Assembly (NCBI RefSeq): GCF_001422325.1
Contig: NZ_LMMR01000010.1
Location: 56,210 to 120,209, forward strand
DNA: 64,000 nt
Source: Leifsonia sp. Leaf264
Lineage (GTDB): Bacteria; Actinomycetota; Actinomycetes; Actinomycetales; Microbacteriaceae
Reading direction: 5' to 3'
A model generated the notes under the pieces. That model ran no database searches, was not told the origin of the DNA, and saw only the letters and a list, made by a program, of their open reading frames with translations. The position numbers and the translations under genes are program-made. Shown piece by piece: positions 54,136 through 63,896 of the stretch (its first letter is position 1; each line of letters begins with the position of its first letter).

Positions 54136-54167
54136 GAACGCCCGGTCCTCGTGGAGGCCGGGCGTTC
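54136..54167. terminator. Terminator after regX3
   Basis: GAACGCCCGG (54136-54145) pairs perfectly with CCGGGCGTTC (54158-54167); the loop holds a short CCTC-GT-GGAGG stem. It lies between the convergent regX3 and lipoprotein genes. Confidence 0.85.
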
Positions 54168-54199
54168 TCGATTCCGTGGGCGGATGCCGTCGAACGGCG

Positions 54200-54709
54200 T
54201 TACTGGGCGACGGCCTCGCCGAGCTTGTCCGTGATCACGTCGATCGGCAGCAGGTCGGAGTACTCCGGCAGTCCGCCGTCGAGCACCGGGACCAGCAGTT
54301 CCTTGCCGGACTCGTCGCCGTACTGGAAGTACACCGGCAGCAGAGATCCGGGCTCGGCGTCGAGGTCGCGCAGCAGTACCTGCTCGCCGTCGGCGGGGCC
54401 GAAGATCGTCGTCTCGTGAGCCGGGGCGTCGATGGTGACGTTCTTCTTGCCGCTCGAGGACTCGTGCTGCACCGTGATCTCGGCGTCGCTGGAGCCCGAG
54501 TTCACGATGGTGACGACGAGGTTGCCGAGCTTGCCCTTGTCGGTGACGACGACGGCGTTGCGCAGGGCGACATCGCCGAGGTCCGAACTCACGCCGTCAC
54601 TCGCGAAGTAGTGATAGGTGGTCGCCTGCGGAGCGACCAGGTTGCAGCCCGCCGTTCCGATGATGACCGCTGCCGCGACGATGACGGATGACGCGATACG
54701 CCCTCTCAC
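54200..54709 (-). CDS. Putative lipoprotein, unknown function
   Basis: A 169-residue exported lipoprotein. The signal sequence [16 protein letters not shown] has a lipobox TAGC. The mature domain is beta-rich ([35 protein letters not shown]...), resembling copper-chaperone (PCuAC/DUF461-like) or similar beta-sandwich proteins, but no His/Met copper motif is evident. GTG 54709 follows GGAGGG closely and is preferred to the TTG four codons earlier. It sits between regX3 and carD, convergent with the former. Confidence 0.7.
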   Translation of the reverse strand: MRGRIASSVIVAAAVIIGTAGCNLVAPQATTYHYFASDGVSSDLGDVALRNAVVVTDKGKLGNLVVTIVNSGSSDAEITVQHESSSGKKNVTIDAPAHETTIFGPADGEQVLLRDLDAEPGSLLPVYFQYGDESGKELLVPVLDGGLPEYSDLLPIDVITDKLGEAVAQ

Positions 54710-54830
54710 AGTGCCCTCCAAGCTCTGCGCCCCCTCGACGGGAACCCGTGCCGGGCGCGATGAAATCCGCTGTCGAGCCTAGCGCACGCCCGATGTCGCG
54801 GGCGCGCGCGGTGCTGGCGGAGGCGAACCT

Positions 54831-54856
54831 TACCACCATGCACCCTGTGGTATTCT
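54831..54856 (+). promoter_or_regulatory. carD promoter with overlapping dyad
   Basis: TATTCT (54851-54856) with a TGG extension just before it forms an extended -10. TACCAC-N10-GTGGTA (54831-54852) is a perfect 6-bp dyad overlapping its left edge, a candidate regulator site. Confidence 0.45.
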
Positions 54857-54882
54857 GGAGGTTGCTGAAGGGACATATATTC

Positions 54883-55365
54883 ATGCTTTTCGAGGTCGGC
54901 GAAACCGTCGTTTACCCGCATCATGGTGCGGCAACCATCACCGAAGTCAAGACCAGGATCATCAAGGGCGAAGAGAAGGTCTACCTCAAGCTGAACGTCA
55001 CGCAGGGCGATCTCACGATCGAAGTTCCTGCTGAGAACGTCGACCTTGTCGGCGTGCGCGACGTCATCGGACGGGAGGGCCTCGACCGCGTGTTCGAGGT
55101 GCTGCGTGCCCCGTTCACCGAGGAGCCGACCAACTGGTCACGCCGTTACAAGGCCAATCTCGAGAAGCTCGCTTCGGGAGACGTCATCAAGGTGTCCGAG
55201 GTCGTCCGCGACCTGTGGCGCCGCGACCAGGACCGTGGCCTCTCGGCCGGCGAGAAGCGCATGCTCGCCAAGGCCCGCCAGATCCTCATCTCCGAGCTCG
55301 CGCTCGCCGAGAAGACCGACGAGGAGAAGGCATCCACCGTGCTCGACGAGGTTCTCGCCTCCTAG
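54883..55365 (+). CDS. carD: CarD-family RNA polymerase-binding regulator
   Basis: A 160-residue protein that binds RNA polymerase and stabilises open promoter complexes. The N-terminal RNAP-interacting Tudor-like domain is [19 protein letters not shown]...; the C-terminal helical DNA-binding part contains [17 protein letters not shown] and [15 protein letters not shown] with its conserved Trp. GAAGGGA precedes the ATG. It is followed by a terminator-like hairpin and then ispDF, the usual actinobacterial neighbourhood. Confidence 0.96.
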   Translation: MLFEVGETVVYPHHGAATITEVKTRIIKGEEKVYLKLNVTQGDLTIEVPAENVDLVGVRDVIGREGLDRVFEVLRAPFTEEPTNWSRRYKANLEKLASGDVIKVSEVVRDLWRRDQDRGLSAGEKRMLAKARQILISELALAEKTDEEKASTVLDEVLAS

Positions 55366-55392
55366 ACCGGTCGGTCCATCCAGATCACACGG

Positions 55393-55423
55393 AACGCGTC
55401 TCCCCAGTACGGGGAGGCGCGTT
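55393..55423 (+). terminator. Terminator after carD
   Basis: AACGCGTCTCCCC (55393-55405) pairs with GGGGAGGCGCGTT (55411-55423), one mismatch, and the next bases are TCGCCGTTTC. It separates carD from ispDF. Confidence 0.75.
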
Positions 55424-55467
55424 TCGCCGTTTCGGGCCGGCGCCGGCCCACGCGATAGCCTCGGCAC

Positions 55468-56664
55468 ATGAGTGAAACGCCTCCCGATGTCGCCGTCATC
55501 GTGGTCGCCGTCGGCAGCGGCACCCGTCTCGGGTTCGGGATGCCGAAGGCCTTCGTCGAGCTCGCGGGCAGGCCGCTGCTCGCCCACGCGCTGAGCGCGG
55601 TGTTCAGCCTCGCCGAGCCCGTGCAGGTCGTGGTGGTGGCGCCGTCCGACGGCCTGGAGCACGCGCACGCGATCGCGTCGGGCATCGCCGGGGCCGCATC
55701 CGGTCACCTCACCGTGGTGCCGGGAGGGGCGACGCGTCAGGAATCCGTCGCGGCGGGCCTCGCCGCCGTCGACGGAGCCGTGCGCACAGTCCTCGTCCAC
55801 GACGCCGCCCGCGCCCTCACCCCGACGAGCCAGCACGAGGCCGTGATCGCCGCCGTGCGCGCGACGGGATCCGGCGTGATCCCGGGCCTCGCCGTCGCCG
55901 ACACCATCAAGCGCGTCGACACCGACGGACGCATCCTCGAGACCGTCGATCGTTCGCAGCTGGCGGCAGTGCAGACCCCCCAGGGCTTTCCGCGCGCCCT
56001 GCTCGCCGTCGCCTACGCCGGAGCTGCCGACGATCACACCGACGACGCCGCCCTGGTCGCAGCCGCCGGCGGCGAGGTGCACGCCATCGCCGGCGACCCT
56101 CTCGCCTTCAAGGTCACGACGGCCTGGGACCTCGCTCGTGCCGAGCAACTGCTGACGGATGCCGCGCCGGTCCGCCTGGAAGCCCCCGGCGTCTTCCGCG
56201 TCGGAACGGGCACCGACGTGCACGCCTTCAGCCACGACCCGTCCGAGGAACTCTGGCTGGTGGGGCTGCACTGGCCGGGCCAGATCGGCCTCTCCGGTCA
56301 CAGCGACGGGGATGCCGCCAGCCACGCCATCTGCGACGCCCTTCTCGCAGCCGCCGGGCTCGGCGACGTCGGGGGAGTCTTCGGCACGGCGGACCCGGCG
56401 TTCTCCGGTGCCCATGGCGCCGTCTTCCTCGCCGAGGCGCGTCGGCTGGTGGAGGAGGCCGGCTTCAGGATCGGAAACGTGTCGGTGCAGGTGCTCGGGA
56501 ACAGGCCGAAGCTGTCGCCCCGCCGCGCGGAGGCCGAGGCCGTGCTCAGCGCGGCGCTCGGTGCTCCGGTGAGCGTGTCGGCGACCACGACGGACGGCCT
56601 CGGCTTCACGGGGCGTGGCGAGGGCATCGCCGCCGTCGCGACGGCACTGCTCTACCGCGCCTAG
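55468..56664 (+). CDS. ispDF: Bifunctional IspD/IspF (MEP isoprenoid pathway)
   Basis: A 398-residue fusion of two non-consecutive MEP pathway enzymes. Residues 1-230 are the cytidylyltransferase IspD ([20 protein letters not shown] nucleotide loop, [17 protein letters not shown]). Residues 240-398 are the cyclodiphosphate synthase IspF (GTGTDVHAF zinc His/Asp, [34 protein letters not shown]). TAGCCT (55456-55461) ends 6 nt before the ATG. Many bacteria keep the genes separate; the fusion could hold active sites in one assembly with IspE. Confidence 0.95.
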   Translation: MSETPPDVAVIVVAVGSGTRLGFGMPKAFVELAGRPLLAHALSAVFSLAEPVQVVVVAPSDGLEHAHAIASGIAGAASGHLTVVPGGATRQESVAAGLAAVDGAVRTVLVHDAARALTPTSQHEAVIAAVRATGSGVIPGLAVADTIKRVDTDGRILETVDRSQLAAVQTPQGFPRALLAVAYAGAADDHTDDAALVAAAGGEVHAIAGDPLAFKVTTAWDLARAEQLLTDAAPVRLEAPGVFRVGTGTDVHAFSHDPSEELWLVGLHWPGQIGLSGHSDGDAASHAICDALLAAAGLGDVGGVFGTADPAFSGAHGAVFLAEARRLVEEAGFRIGNVSVQVLGNRPKLSPRRAEAEAVLSAALGAPVSVSATTTDGLGFTGRGEGIAAVATALLYRA

Positions 56665-56787
56665 CGGCGCCGCACTCGGCTGCAGCGATCCGGTCCGAGC
56701 CGCGCCCGTCCCAGCGTGAGGAACGCGGTGCGGCCCCGATCGATCTGCAGCGGGGGAGAGAGGCCGGCCGCCGCTAGTCTGGATTTC

Positions 56788-58206
56788 GTGACCGTGCGCC
56801 TCTACGACTCGAAGACCCAGTCGCTCCGCGACTTCGTTCCCCTCGTTCCCGGACGTGTCGGCATCTACGTCTGCGGGCCAACAGTGCAGTCGAGTCCGCA
56901 CATCGGGCACCTGCGCAGTGCTCTCGTCTACGACATCCTGCGGCGGTGGCTCGACCACGGCGGCAACGACGTCACCTTCGTGCGCAATGTCACCGACATC
57001 GACGACAAGATCCTCGCGGGCGTCGCCGGTTCGGCCGAGGAGTGGTGGGCGCTGGCGTACAGGGTCGAACTCGAGTTCACCGCCGGCTACACCAGGCTCG
57101 GCATCCTGCCCCCGAGCTACGAGCCGCGGGCGACCGCATCCGTCGATCGCATGCAGCAGCTCATAGCCGAGCTCATCGAACGCGGTCACGCCTACGCCGC
57201 TGCCGACGGCTCGGGCGACGTGTACTTCGACACGGCGAGCTGGCCGGCCTACGGCGAGCTCACCCGCCAGAACCGCGACAACATGGAGGCGGCCACGGAT
57301 GCCGACCCTCGAGGCAAGCGCGACCCCCGCGACTTCGCGCTCTGGAAGGGCGCCAAGCCCACAGAACCGGCCTCGGCCTCGTGGCCGTCGCCCTGGGGGG
57401 ATGGCCGGCCGGGCTGGCACATCGAGTGCTCGGCGATGTCGCAGCGCTATCTGGGTGACGCCTTCGACATCCACGGCGGCGGCCTCGACCTGCGCTTCCC
57501 GCACCACGAGAACGAGCTCGCACAGTCGACCGCGGCCGGGCGTCCGTTCGCGAGCTACTGGGTGCACAACGGCCTGGTGAACGTGGCGGGCCAGAAGATG
57601 TCGAAGTCGCTCGGCAACTCCGTGTTCGCCTCCGAGCTGCTCGAGGCGGCCTCGCCGCTCGCCGTGCGTTACCTGCTCGGCCAGGCCCACTACAGGTCGA
57701 CGCTCGACTACAGCCCCGGCGGCCTGGCCGAGGCGCAGTCGGCCGTGGATCGCATCGCCGGCTTCCTCGATCGCGCCGCACGCCGCCTGGCCGACACCCG
57801 CTTCGCGTCGACGGGGGCGATCCAGGTTCCGGATGCCTTCGCCGACGCCATGGACGACGACCTCGCCGTGCCGCAGGCACTCGCCGTGCTGCACGACACC
57901 GTGCGCGCGGGGAACGCCGCCCTCGATGCCGAGGACCTCGGCGCCGCGGCATCCGCCCACGGGGCCGTGCTCGCGATGGTGCGCGTGCTCGGCATCGATC
58001 CGGGCGCTCCCGAGTGGGCGAATTCGGGCGATGCGGCGTCTGAGCAGGCTCTTGCTATGCTGGTAGGTCGCCTTCTCGTCGATCGATCCGACGCACGTTC
58101 GGAGAAGGACTGGGCGACAGCTGATCGCATCCGCGCGGAGCTCTCTGCGGCGGGCATCACCATCGAAGACACCCCGACGGGTGCGCATTGGAGTCTTGAA
58201 TCATGA
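56788..58206 (+). CDS. cysS: Cysteinyl-tRNA synthetase CysS
   Basis: Class I synthetase charging tRNA-Cys, 472 residues. It has the zinc Cys in YVCGPTVQ, the HIGH motif as HIGHLRS, the second zinc region GWHIECSAM...HHENE, and [11 protein letters not shown] 56788 is the start: TAGTCT (56775-56780) ends 7 nt upstream, and the family N-terminus [14 protein letters not shown] begins there. It overlaps rlmB by 4 nt (ATGA). Confidence 0.96.
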   Translation: MTVRLYDSKTQSLRDFVPLVPGRVGIYVCGPTVQSSPHIGHLRSALVYDILRRWLDHGGNDVTFVRNVTDIDDKILAGVAGSAEEWWALAYRVELEFTAGYTRLGILPPSYEPRATASVDRMQQLIAELIERGHAYAAADGSGDVYFDTASWPAYGELTRQNRDNMEAATDADPRGKRDPRDFALWKGAKPTEPASASWPSPWGDGRPGWHIECSAMSQRYLGDAFDIHGGGLDLRFPHHENELAQSTAAGRPFASYWVHNGLVNVAGQKMSKSLGNSVFASELLEAASPLAVRYLLGQAHYRSTLDYSPGGLAEAQSAVDRIAGFLDRAARRLADTRFASTGAIQVPDAFADAMDDDLAVPQALAVLHDTVRAGNAALDAEDLGAAASAHGAVLAMVRVLGIDPGAPEWANSGDAASEQALAMLVGRLLVDRSDARSEKDWATADRIRAELSAAGITIEDTPTGAHWSLES

Positions 58207-59222
58207 AGTCGAGTAGCGGCAAGTCGCGCGCAGGCGCGGTACGCAAGGGCAAGAAGGGTCCCCAGGTGGGCTCCGGAGGGCAGGGCCGACAGGCCCTCGA
58301 GGGCAAGAAGCCCACCCCCAAGGCCGAGGACCGCCCGTACCACCCCGCCGGCAAGCGCAAGGCGGCGCAGGAGCGCTACACGGCGGCCGGCGGCAAGAAG
58401 ACCACCGGAGGACGCACAGCCGCCAACGGTCGCCCCGACACCCGCTCGCAGGGCCGAACCAAGCCGAAGAGCGAAGAGGCCGAGATCGTCACGGGTCGCA
58501 ACAGCGTCGTCGAGGCGTTGCGCGCGAAGATCCCCGCGAGCGCCCTCTACGTGGCCGCCCGCGTCGAGATGGACGAACGCGTCAAGGAGATCCTCTCGAT
58601 CGCCAACCACCGCGACATCCCGATCCTCGAGGTCATGCGCCCCGAGCTCGACCGCCTCGCCGGTCGCGACGCCGTGCACCAGGGCGTCGCCATCAAGGTT
58701 CCGCCGTACGAGTACCCGCATCCCGTCGACCTGCTCGAGGAGGTCATCGGCCGGGGGCAGACCCCGTTGTTCGTCGCCCTCGACGGCATCACCGACCCCC
58801 GCAACCTCGGCGCGATCATCCGCTCCACGGCTGCCTTCGGCGGTCACGGCGTGATCGTGCCCGCCCGCCGGTCGGTCGGTCTCACGGCCTCGGCCTGGAA
58901 GACCTCGGCCGGTGCCGCAGCGCGCACGCCCGTCGCCATGGCGCCGAACCTCACCGCCGTGCTCAAGGCGTTCAAGGACGCCGGAGTGTTCGTGCTCGGA
59001 CTCGACGGAGGCGGCGAACTCTCGCTCCCCGGCCTCGAGCTGGCCGATCGTCCGGTCGTGGTCGTCGTCGGCAGCGAGGGCAAGGGCCTGTCGCGCCTCG
59101 TCACCGAGACCTGCGACGCCGTCGTCTCGATCCCGATCAGTTCGGCGACGGAGTCGCTGAACGCCGGCATCGCGGCATCCGTCACCCTGTACGAGATCTC
59201 GAAGCTGCGCGCCGAACGCTGA
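58203..59222 (+). CDS. rlmB: 23S rRNA 2'-O-methyltransferase RlmB (SpoU family)
   Basis: Methylates a 23S rRNA guanosine ribose. The first 95 residues are a Lys/Arg/Gly-rich tail (RNA binding, common in actinobacterial copies). A substrate-binding domain ([18 protein letters not shown]...) and the trefoil-knot SPOUT domain follow, with [33 protein letters not shown] and [16 protein letters not shown]. The ATG overlaps the cysS stop. The family also contains other rRNA/tRNA ribose methylases, but the gene order supports RlmB. Confidence 0.93.
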   Translation: MKSSSGKSRAGAVRKGKKGPQVGSGGQGRQALEGKKPTPKAEDRPYHPAGKRKAAQERYTAAGGKKTTGGRTAANGRPDTRSQGRTKPKSEEAEIVTGRNSVVEALRAKIPASALYVAARVEMDERVKEILSIANHRDIPILEVMRPELDRLAGRDAVHQGVAIKVPPYEYPHPVDLLEEVIGRGQTPLFVALDGITDPRNLGAIIRSTAAFGGHGVIVPARRSVGLTASAWKTSAGAAARTPVAMAPNLTAVLKAFKDAGVFVLGLDGGGELSLPGLELADRPVVVVVGSEGKGLSRLVTETCDAVVSIPISSATESLNAGIAASVTLYEISKLRAER

Positions 59223-59253
59223 CGCCAGGCCTGAGCGGAGGGGTCACAGCGAC

Positions 59254-60042
59254 GTGACACAGGACGCGGAACGGGACCGGCTGGTGCAGCGCGTCTACGC
59301 GCGCGCCTCGGCCGACGAGGCCGAGCAGTCCTTCGTCGATCCCGACACCGGGGAGCGCGTGAGCATGCGCCCGTCGGTCTGGGAGCTCATGCTCCACGAC
59401 CGGCGGGTGGCCGCGGCGGCATCGCCCGGCGACACGTCGTCCCAGCGTGAGTCCGAGATCCCGGCCCCGGATGCCGTGCCCGAGGAGGCGGCATCCGGAA
59501 CCGCAGGCGTCACCGGCCCCCGCGAGCGCGCCGGGGCCGGCCGCCGCACGCTCTGGATCGGCCTCACGGCCGGGGTGCTCATCGGGGCTCTCGCCGTCAC
59601 CGCGGTCGAGGCCGTCGATCGGGCGATCATCGACGCGCAACCGCCGACGCCGGCGCCGACGGCGATGCTCGAGACCGTCTTCAACAGCCTCGCCTACCCC
59701 ACGGCGAATCCCGGCGACTCCGTGGTGCTCGGCTACGTCAGGGAGTCGTTCCGGCGACTCGCCTCGGACATCGTGAGCGACGACGACGTGCAGATCTACG
59801 CCGCCATCCGCAACGACGGCGCCTACTGCCTGGTCTCGGTCGTGAAGGACGTGCGCGCGGTGTCGGAGTGCGCGACGGCGGAGGAACTCGCCGAACGCGG
59901 ACTCCGCATGGAGAAGACGGCGACCCGAGTCGGCGACGCAGAACTCCTGACCCTCACGGTCGACTGGGAGACCAACGGGATGATCACCTGGCACGTCGAC
60001 ACGGCGTCCTTCGAGGGCGACGTGGGGCCGGTCACACCTTGA
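59254..60042 (+). CDS. Membrane-anchored protein, unknown function
   Basis: A 262-residue protein: a charged cytoplasmic N-terminus of about 95 residues, one transmembrane helix (TLWIGLTAGVLIGALAVTAV), and an extracytoplasmic domain of about 130 residues with two Cys (AYCLVSVV and VSECATAEE) that may form a disulfide. I do not recognise the domain. GTG 59254 begins it, 31 bp after rlmB. Its 3' end overlaps the convergent DUF4032 gene by 11 bp. Confidence 0.72.
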   Translation: MTQDAERDRLVQRVYARASADEAEQSFVDPDTGERVSMRPSVWELMLHDRRVAAAASPGDTSSQRESEIPAPDAVPEEAASGTAGVTGPRERAGAGRRTLWIGLTAGVLIGALAVTAVEAVDRAIIDAQPPTPAPTAMLETVFNSLAYPTANPGDSVVLGYVRESFRRLASDIVSDDDVQIYAAIRNDGAYCLVSVVKDVRAVSECATAEELAERGLRMEKTATRVGDAELLTLTVDWETNGMITWHVDTASFEGDVGPVTP

Positions 60043-61336
60043 GGCGCCAGTCCTCGTCGGAGTCGGCGTTCGGATCGGCATCGCGGATGACCGAGATCGG
60101 CACGGTGAAGGCGCCGGTCGGCGGGTCGATCATCGTGGCCTCGTCGCGGCGGTGCCGCAGCACGTCGTTGATGTAACTGGTCACGGCCTCGGCCAGCGGG
60201 ATGTCGTGGCCGGCATCCTGAGCCATGTACCACCGGTGCTCGAGGAGCTGGTGGAACACCTCGGCTGGTTCCAGCTTGCCCTTGAGATCCTTCGGGATGG
60301 CGCGCACGACGGGCTCGAAGACGCGCATGAGCCACTCGTGAGCGACCATCTCCTCGTCGAGGTCGCTCTTGCCGTAGGTGGCCGTGTAGGAATCGAGGTC
60401 GTTCAGCAGCCTGCGTGCCTGGTTCTCCTCGGCGTCGAGCCCGGTGAGGCGCAGCAGGCGGCGCTGGTGGTGGCCCGCGTCGACGACCTTCGGCTGGATG
60501 CGCACGGTCGAGCCCTCATCCGTGGTGCGGATGGCGAGCTCCTCGATGTCGAAGCCGAGCTTGTTGAGCCTGTCGACGCGCTCGCTGATGCGCCAGCGCT
60601 CGGAGGAGTCGAACGACTCGGAGCCCGTGAGCTCCTTCCAGAGCAGGCGATAGGCCTCGACGATGCCGTTCGAGATGCGGATGGGGTCGAGCTCGTCGGC
60701 GACGCGGCCGCCGGCCTCGAGGTCCATCAGCTCGCCGGCGATGTTGACGCGAGCGATCTCGAGGTCGTTCTCACGCTGGCCGTTCGAGAGCCCGCCGGTG
60801 TAGAGCTGCCCGGTCTCGGCATCCACGAGGTAGGCGGCGAAGGCGCCGGCGTCCCGGCGGAAGAGCGTGTTCGACAACGACACGTCGCCCCAGAAGAAGC
60901 CGATCATGTGCAGTCGTACGAGCAGCACGGCGAGGGCGTCGACGAGACGGGTGGCAGTGTCGGGTCGCAGCGTCTGCGAGAACAGCGCCCGGTAGGGGAG
61001 GGAGAACTTGAGGTGACGGGTCACGAGGGCCGGCGCCAGCGGGTCCCCATCGTGGTCGACGCGGTTGGTGATGACGGCGACGGGCTCGACGCACGGCACC
61101 TCCATGCGCTGCAGGGTGCGCAGCATCTCGTACTCGCCCTTGGCCATCACCTCGGTGGTCTCCTTCACGGCGATGACATGGCCGGAGAGGTTCGCGAAAC
61201 GCACGAGGTGGCGGGAGATCCCCTTGGGCAGCACGGCGATGTGGTCGTTCGACCACTCATCCAGCGGCTGGTCCCACGGAAGGTCGAGCAGGGCGGGATC
61301 GGTGACGGCCGACGTGATGGTGAGGGAGCCTCTCAT
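60032..61336 (-). CDS. DUF4032 protein with kinase-like fold
   Basis: A 434-residue protein. The first 240 residues look like a lipopolysaccharide-kinase/Rio-type fold: VIAVKETTEVMAKGEYEML corresponds to the ATP-binding Lys and Glu, LHMIGFFWGDVSLSNTLF to the catalytic loop, and YLVDAETGQLY to the metal Asp. The C-terminal half is the DUF4032 domain (DEEMVAHEWLMRVFEPVV). The family is mainly actinobacterial and has no known substrate. On the minus strand TAGGCT lies 9 nt before the ATG, so the leader is very short. Confidence 0.82.
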   Translation of the reverse strand: MRGSLTITSAVTDPALLDLPWDQPLDEWSNDHIAVLPKGISRHLVRFANLSGHVIAVKETTEVMAKGEYEMLRTLQRMEVPCVEPVAVITNRVDHDGDPLAPALVTRHLKFSLPYRALFSQTLRPDTATRLVDALAVLLVRLHMIGFFWGDVSLSNTLFRRDAGAFAAYLVDAETGQLYTGGLSNGQRENDLEIARVNIAGELMDLEAGGRVADELDPIRISNGIVEAYRLLWKELTGSESFDSSERWRISERVDRLNKLGFDIEELAIRTTDEGSTVRIQPKVVDAGHHQRRLLRLTGLDAEENQARRLLNDLDSYTATYGKSDLDEEMVAHEWLMRVFEPVVRAIPKDLKGKLEPAEVFHQLLEHRWYMAQDAGHDIPLAEAVTSYINDVLRHRRDEATMIDPPTGAFTVPISVIRDADPNADSDEDWRLKV

Positions 61337-61369
61337 AAGACTTCGAGCCTACAGCGCCGGGAGGAAAGC

Positions 61370-61404
61370 AGAACGGCCGGCGGGATGCTCCCGCCGGCCG
61401 TTCT
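61370..61404. terminator. Terminator after the MsiK-like ATPase gene
   Basis: AGAACGGCCGGCGGGA (61370-61385) pairs perfectly with the 16 bases at 61389-61404 around loop TGC. It lies between two minus-strand genes and ends the upstream one. Confidence 0.88.
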
Positions 61405-61437
61405 GATCAGGATGTGGACCCTGGTAGTGCTCGAGTC

Positions 61438-62538
<1,101 letters not shown>

Positions 62539-62556
62539 GGTTCTTCTTCTCCTTCA

Positions 62557-62574
62557 CCGGCAGGTACGTGCCGG
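62557..62574 (-). promoter_or_regulatory. Small hairpin in the leader of the MsiK-like gene
   Basis: CCGGCA-N6-TGCCGG stem, just before the ribosome-binding site. An msiK leader RNA motif is known from actinobacteria in this position; I cannot confirm that this is a member. A -10 GATACT (62634-62629, minus strand) about 95 nt before the start is the likely promoter. Confidence 0.35.
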
Positions 62575-62826
62575 ACGATCCGTAGTGAATGGATGGTGGT
62601 CGCCATCGATCGACGGTGACCGAATGTCAGTATCGCACGAACCGGGGGTGCGACCGAATCAGGGGAGGGTGTTGGAACGCCTCCACGCACCCTGCGGGCG
62701 CGTACCCCCCGTTCAGGCTCCGGTTGGTCAATTCCCAGACAGTCGGCCTACTATCTTCGAGGCGTTTGCCTGCAGCCATCCGCGGTTTCTCCGCGGTCCC
62801 CCCGACGCACTTTCAAGCGAGGATCC

Positions 62827-63747
62827 ATGACCAACGGGAGCGACCCCCGTCCGACGAAGAACCAGCGCCGCGAGGAAGCCCGTGAAAAGGCACGCCTCCT
62901 GCGCGAGGAGCAGAAGAAGCGCGAACGTCGAAACAAAGTGCTGCTCCAGGGCGGAATCGCGATCGCGATCGTGGCTGTCGTCGCGATCGTTGTGCTCATC
63001 ATCGTGCAGTCGGTGAAGCCCGCCGGACCCGGCCCGAAGAACATGGCCAGCGATGGCATCGTCATCGGCGAGGGTCTGAAGGCAGTCACCACCCCGGCGC
63101 TCGCCGCCGGTGCGACGCCCACCCCCTCGGTGCCCGATGAGACCGGCAAGGTCGCGAACATCCGGGTGTACCTCGACTACCTCTGCCCCTACTGCAACCA
63201 GTTCGAGACGACCAACGCCGAGCAGATGCAGAAGTGGCTCGAGGCCGGAGCCGCGACGGTGGAGATCCACCCGATCGCCCTGCTCAAGACCAAGTCGGCC
63301 GGCACCATGTACTCCAGCCGCGCCGCCAACGCCGCCGCATGCGTCGCCAACTACAGCCCCGACGACTTCTGGGCCTTCAACAGTGCGCTGTTCGCGAACC
63401 AGCCCGAGGAGGGCACGGCGGGCCTCTCGAACGAGGAGATCGCCAAGGTCGCGAAGGACGCCGGCGTCGGCTCGTACAGCAGCGTCGAGAAGTGCATCAC
63501 CGATGGCAAGCTGGGCACGTTCTCCAGCTGGGTCGAGGCATCGACGGATCGTGCGCTCAACGAGCCCATCCCGAACTCCGACCTCAAGGCCGTCGGTGGC
63601 ACGCCGACGGTGCTGGTGAACGGCAAGCAGTACTCGGGTTCGCTCACCGATCCCGAGGAGTTCGCCTCCTTCGTCATCCAGGCCGCCGGTGAGACCTACT
63701 CGACGTCGACACCCACCCCGACTCCGACGGCCACACCGGCCGGCTGA
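62827..63747 (+). CDS. Membrane-anchored DsbA/thioredoxin-fold protein
   Basis: A 306-residue thiol-disulfide protein. Residues 1-37 are strongly basic and likely coiled coil (KNQRREEAREKARLLREE). One transmembrane helix lies at about 42-63. The extracytoplasmic DsbA-like domain holds the redox motif C120-P-Y-C123 in YLDYLCPYCNQF and the cis-Pro loop VGGTPTVLVNG; a Thr/Pro-rich tail ends the chain. Such proteins oxidise or isomerise disulfides of exported proteins in actinobacteria. GAGGATCC precedes the ATG. A strong terminator follows the gene. Confidence 0.9.
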   Translation: MTNGSDPRPTKNQRREEAREKARLLREEQKKRERRNKVLLQGGIAIAIVAVVAIVVLIIVQSVKPAGPGPKNMASDGIVIGEGLKAVTTPALAAGATPTPSVPDETGKVANIRVYLDYLCPYCNQFETTNAEQMQKWLEAGAATVEIHPIALLKTKSAGTMYSSRAANAAACVANYSPDDFWAFNSALFANQPEEGTAGLSNEEIAKVAKDAGVGSYSSVEKCITDGKLGTFSSWVEASTDRALNEPIPNSDLKAVGGTPTVLVNGKQYSGSLTDPEEFASFVIQAAGETYSTSTPTPTPTATPAG

Positions 63748-63764
63748 GTCGACAGCCTCGATCA

Positions 63765-63801
63765 ACGGATGCCCGCCCTCCCCGTGAGGGCGGGCATCCG
63801 T
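63765..63801. terminator. Terminator after the DsbA-like gene
   Basis: ACGGATGCCCGCCCTC (63765-63780) pairs perfectly with the 16 bases at 63786-63801 around loop CCCGT. The arms contain CGGATGC/GCATCCG, the heptamer that is over-represented in this window. Confidence 0.85.
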
Positions 63802-63860
63802 CGTCTCCGACACCTGTTCGACTTCGGATAGGATCGATTCTCGAAGTCGAGAGGCTTCCT

Positions 63861-63896
63861 GCCGGCTTGGCGCAATTGGTAGCGCACCGCTCTTTT
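63861..63896 (+). tRNA. 5' half of a tRNA gene, interrupted at the anticodon loop
   Basis: The segment folds as a tRNA 5' half: acceptor strand GCCGGCT, TG, D-arm GCGC-AATTGGTA-GCGC, A26, anticodon-stem strand CCGCT and loop bases CTTTT. After 63896 no matching anticodon-stem strand without mismatch, no T-arm and no AGCCGGC acceptor strand occur before the window ends. It may be an intron-containing tRNA, an attachment-site remnant, or a broken gene. The amino-acid identity cannot be fixed. Confidence 0.6.

Noticed and set aside
55138..58188. 1016-codon open frame on the minus strand opposite carD, ispDF and cysS
   Set aside because: It lies opposite three clearly conserved genes and its translation is Arg/Gly/Glu-rich without domain features, as expected of a shadow frame in high-GC DNA.
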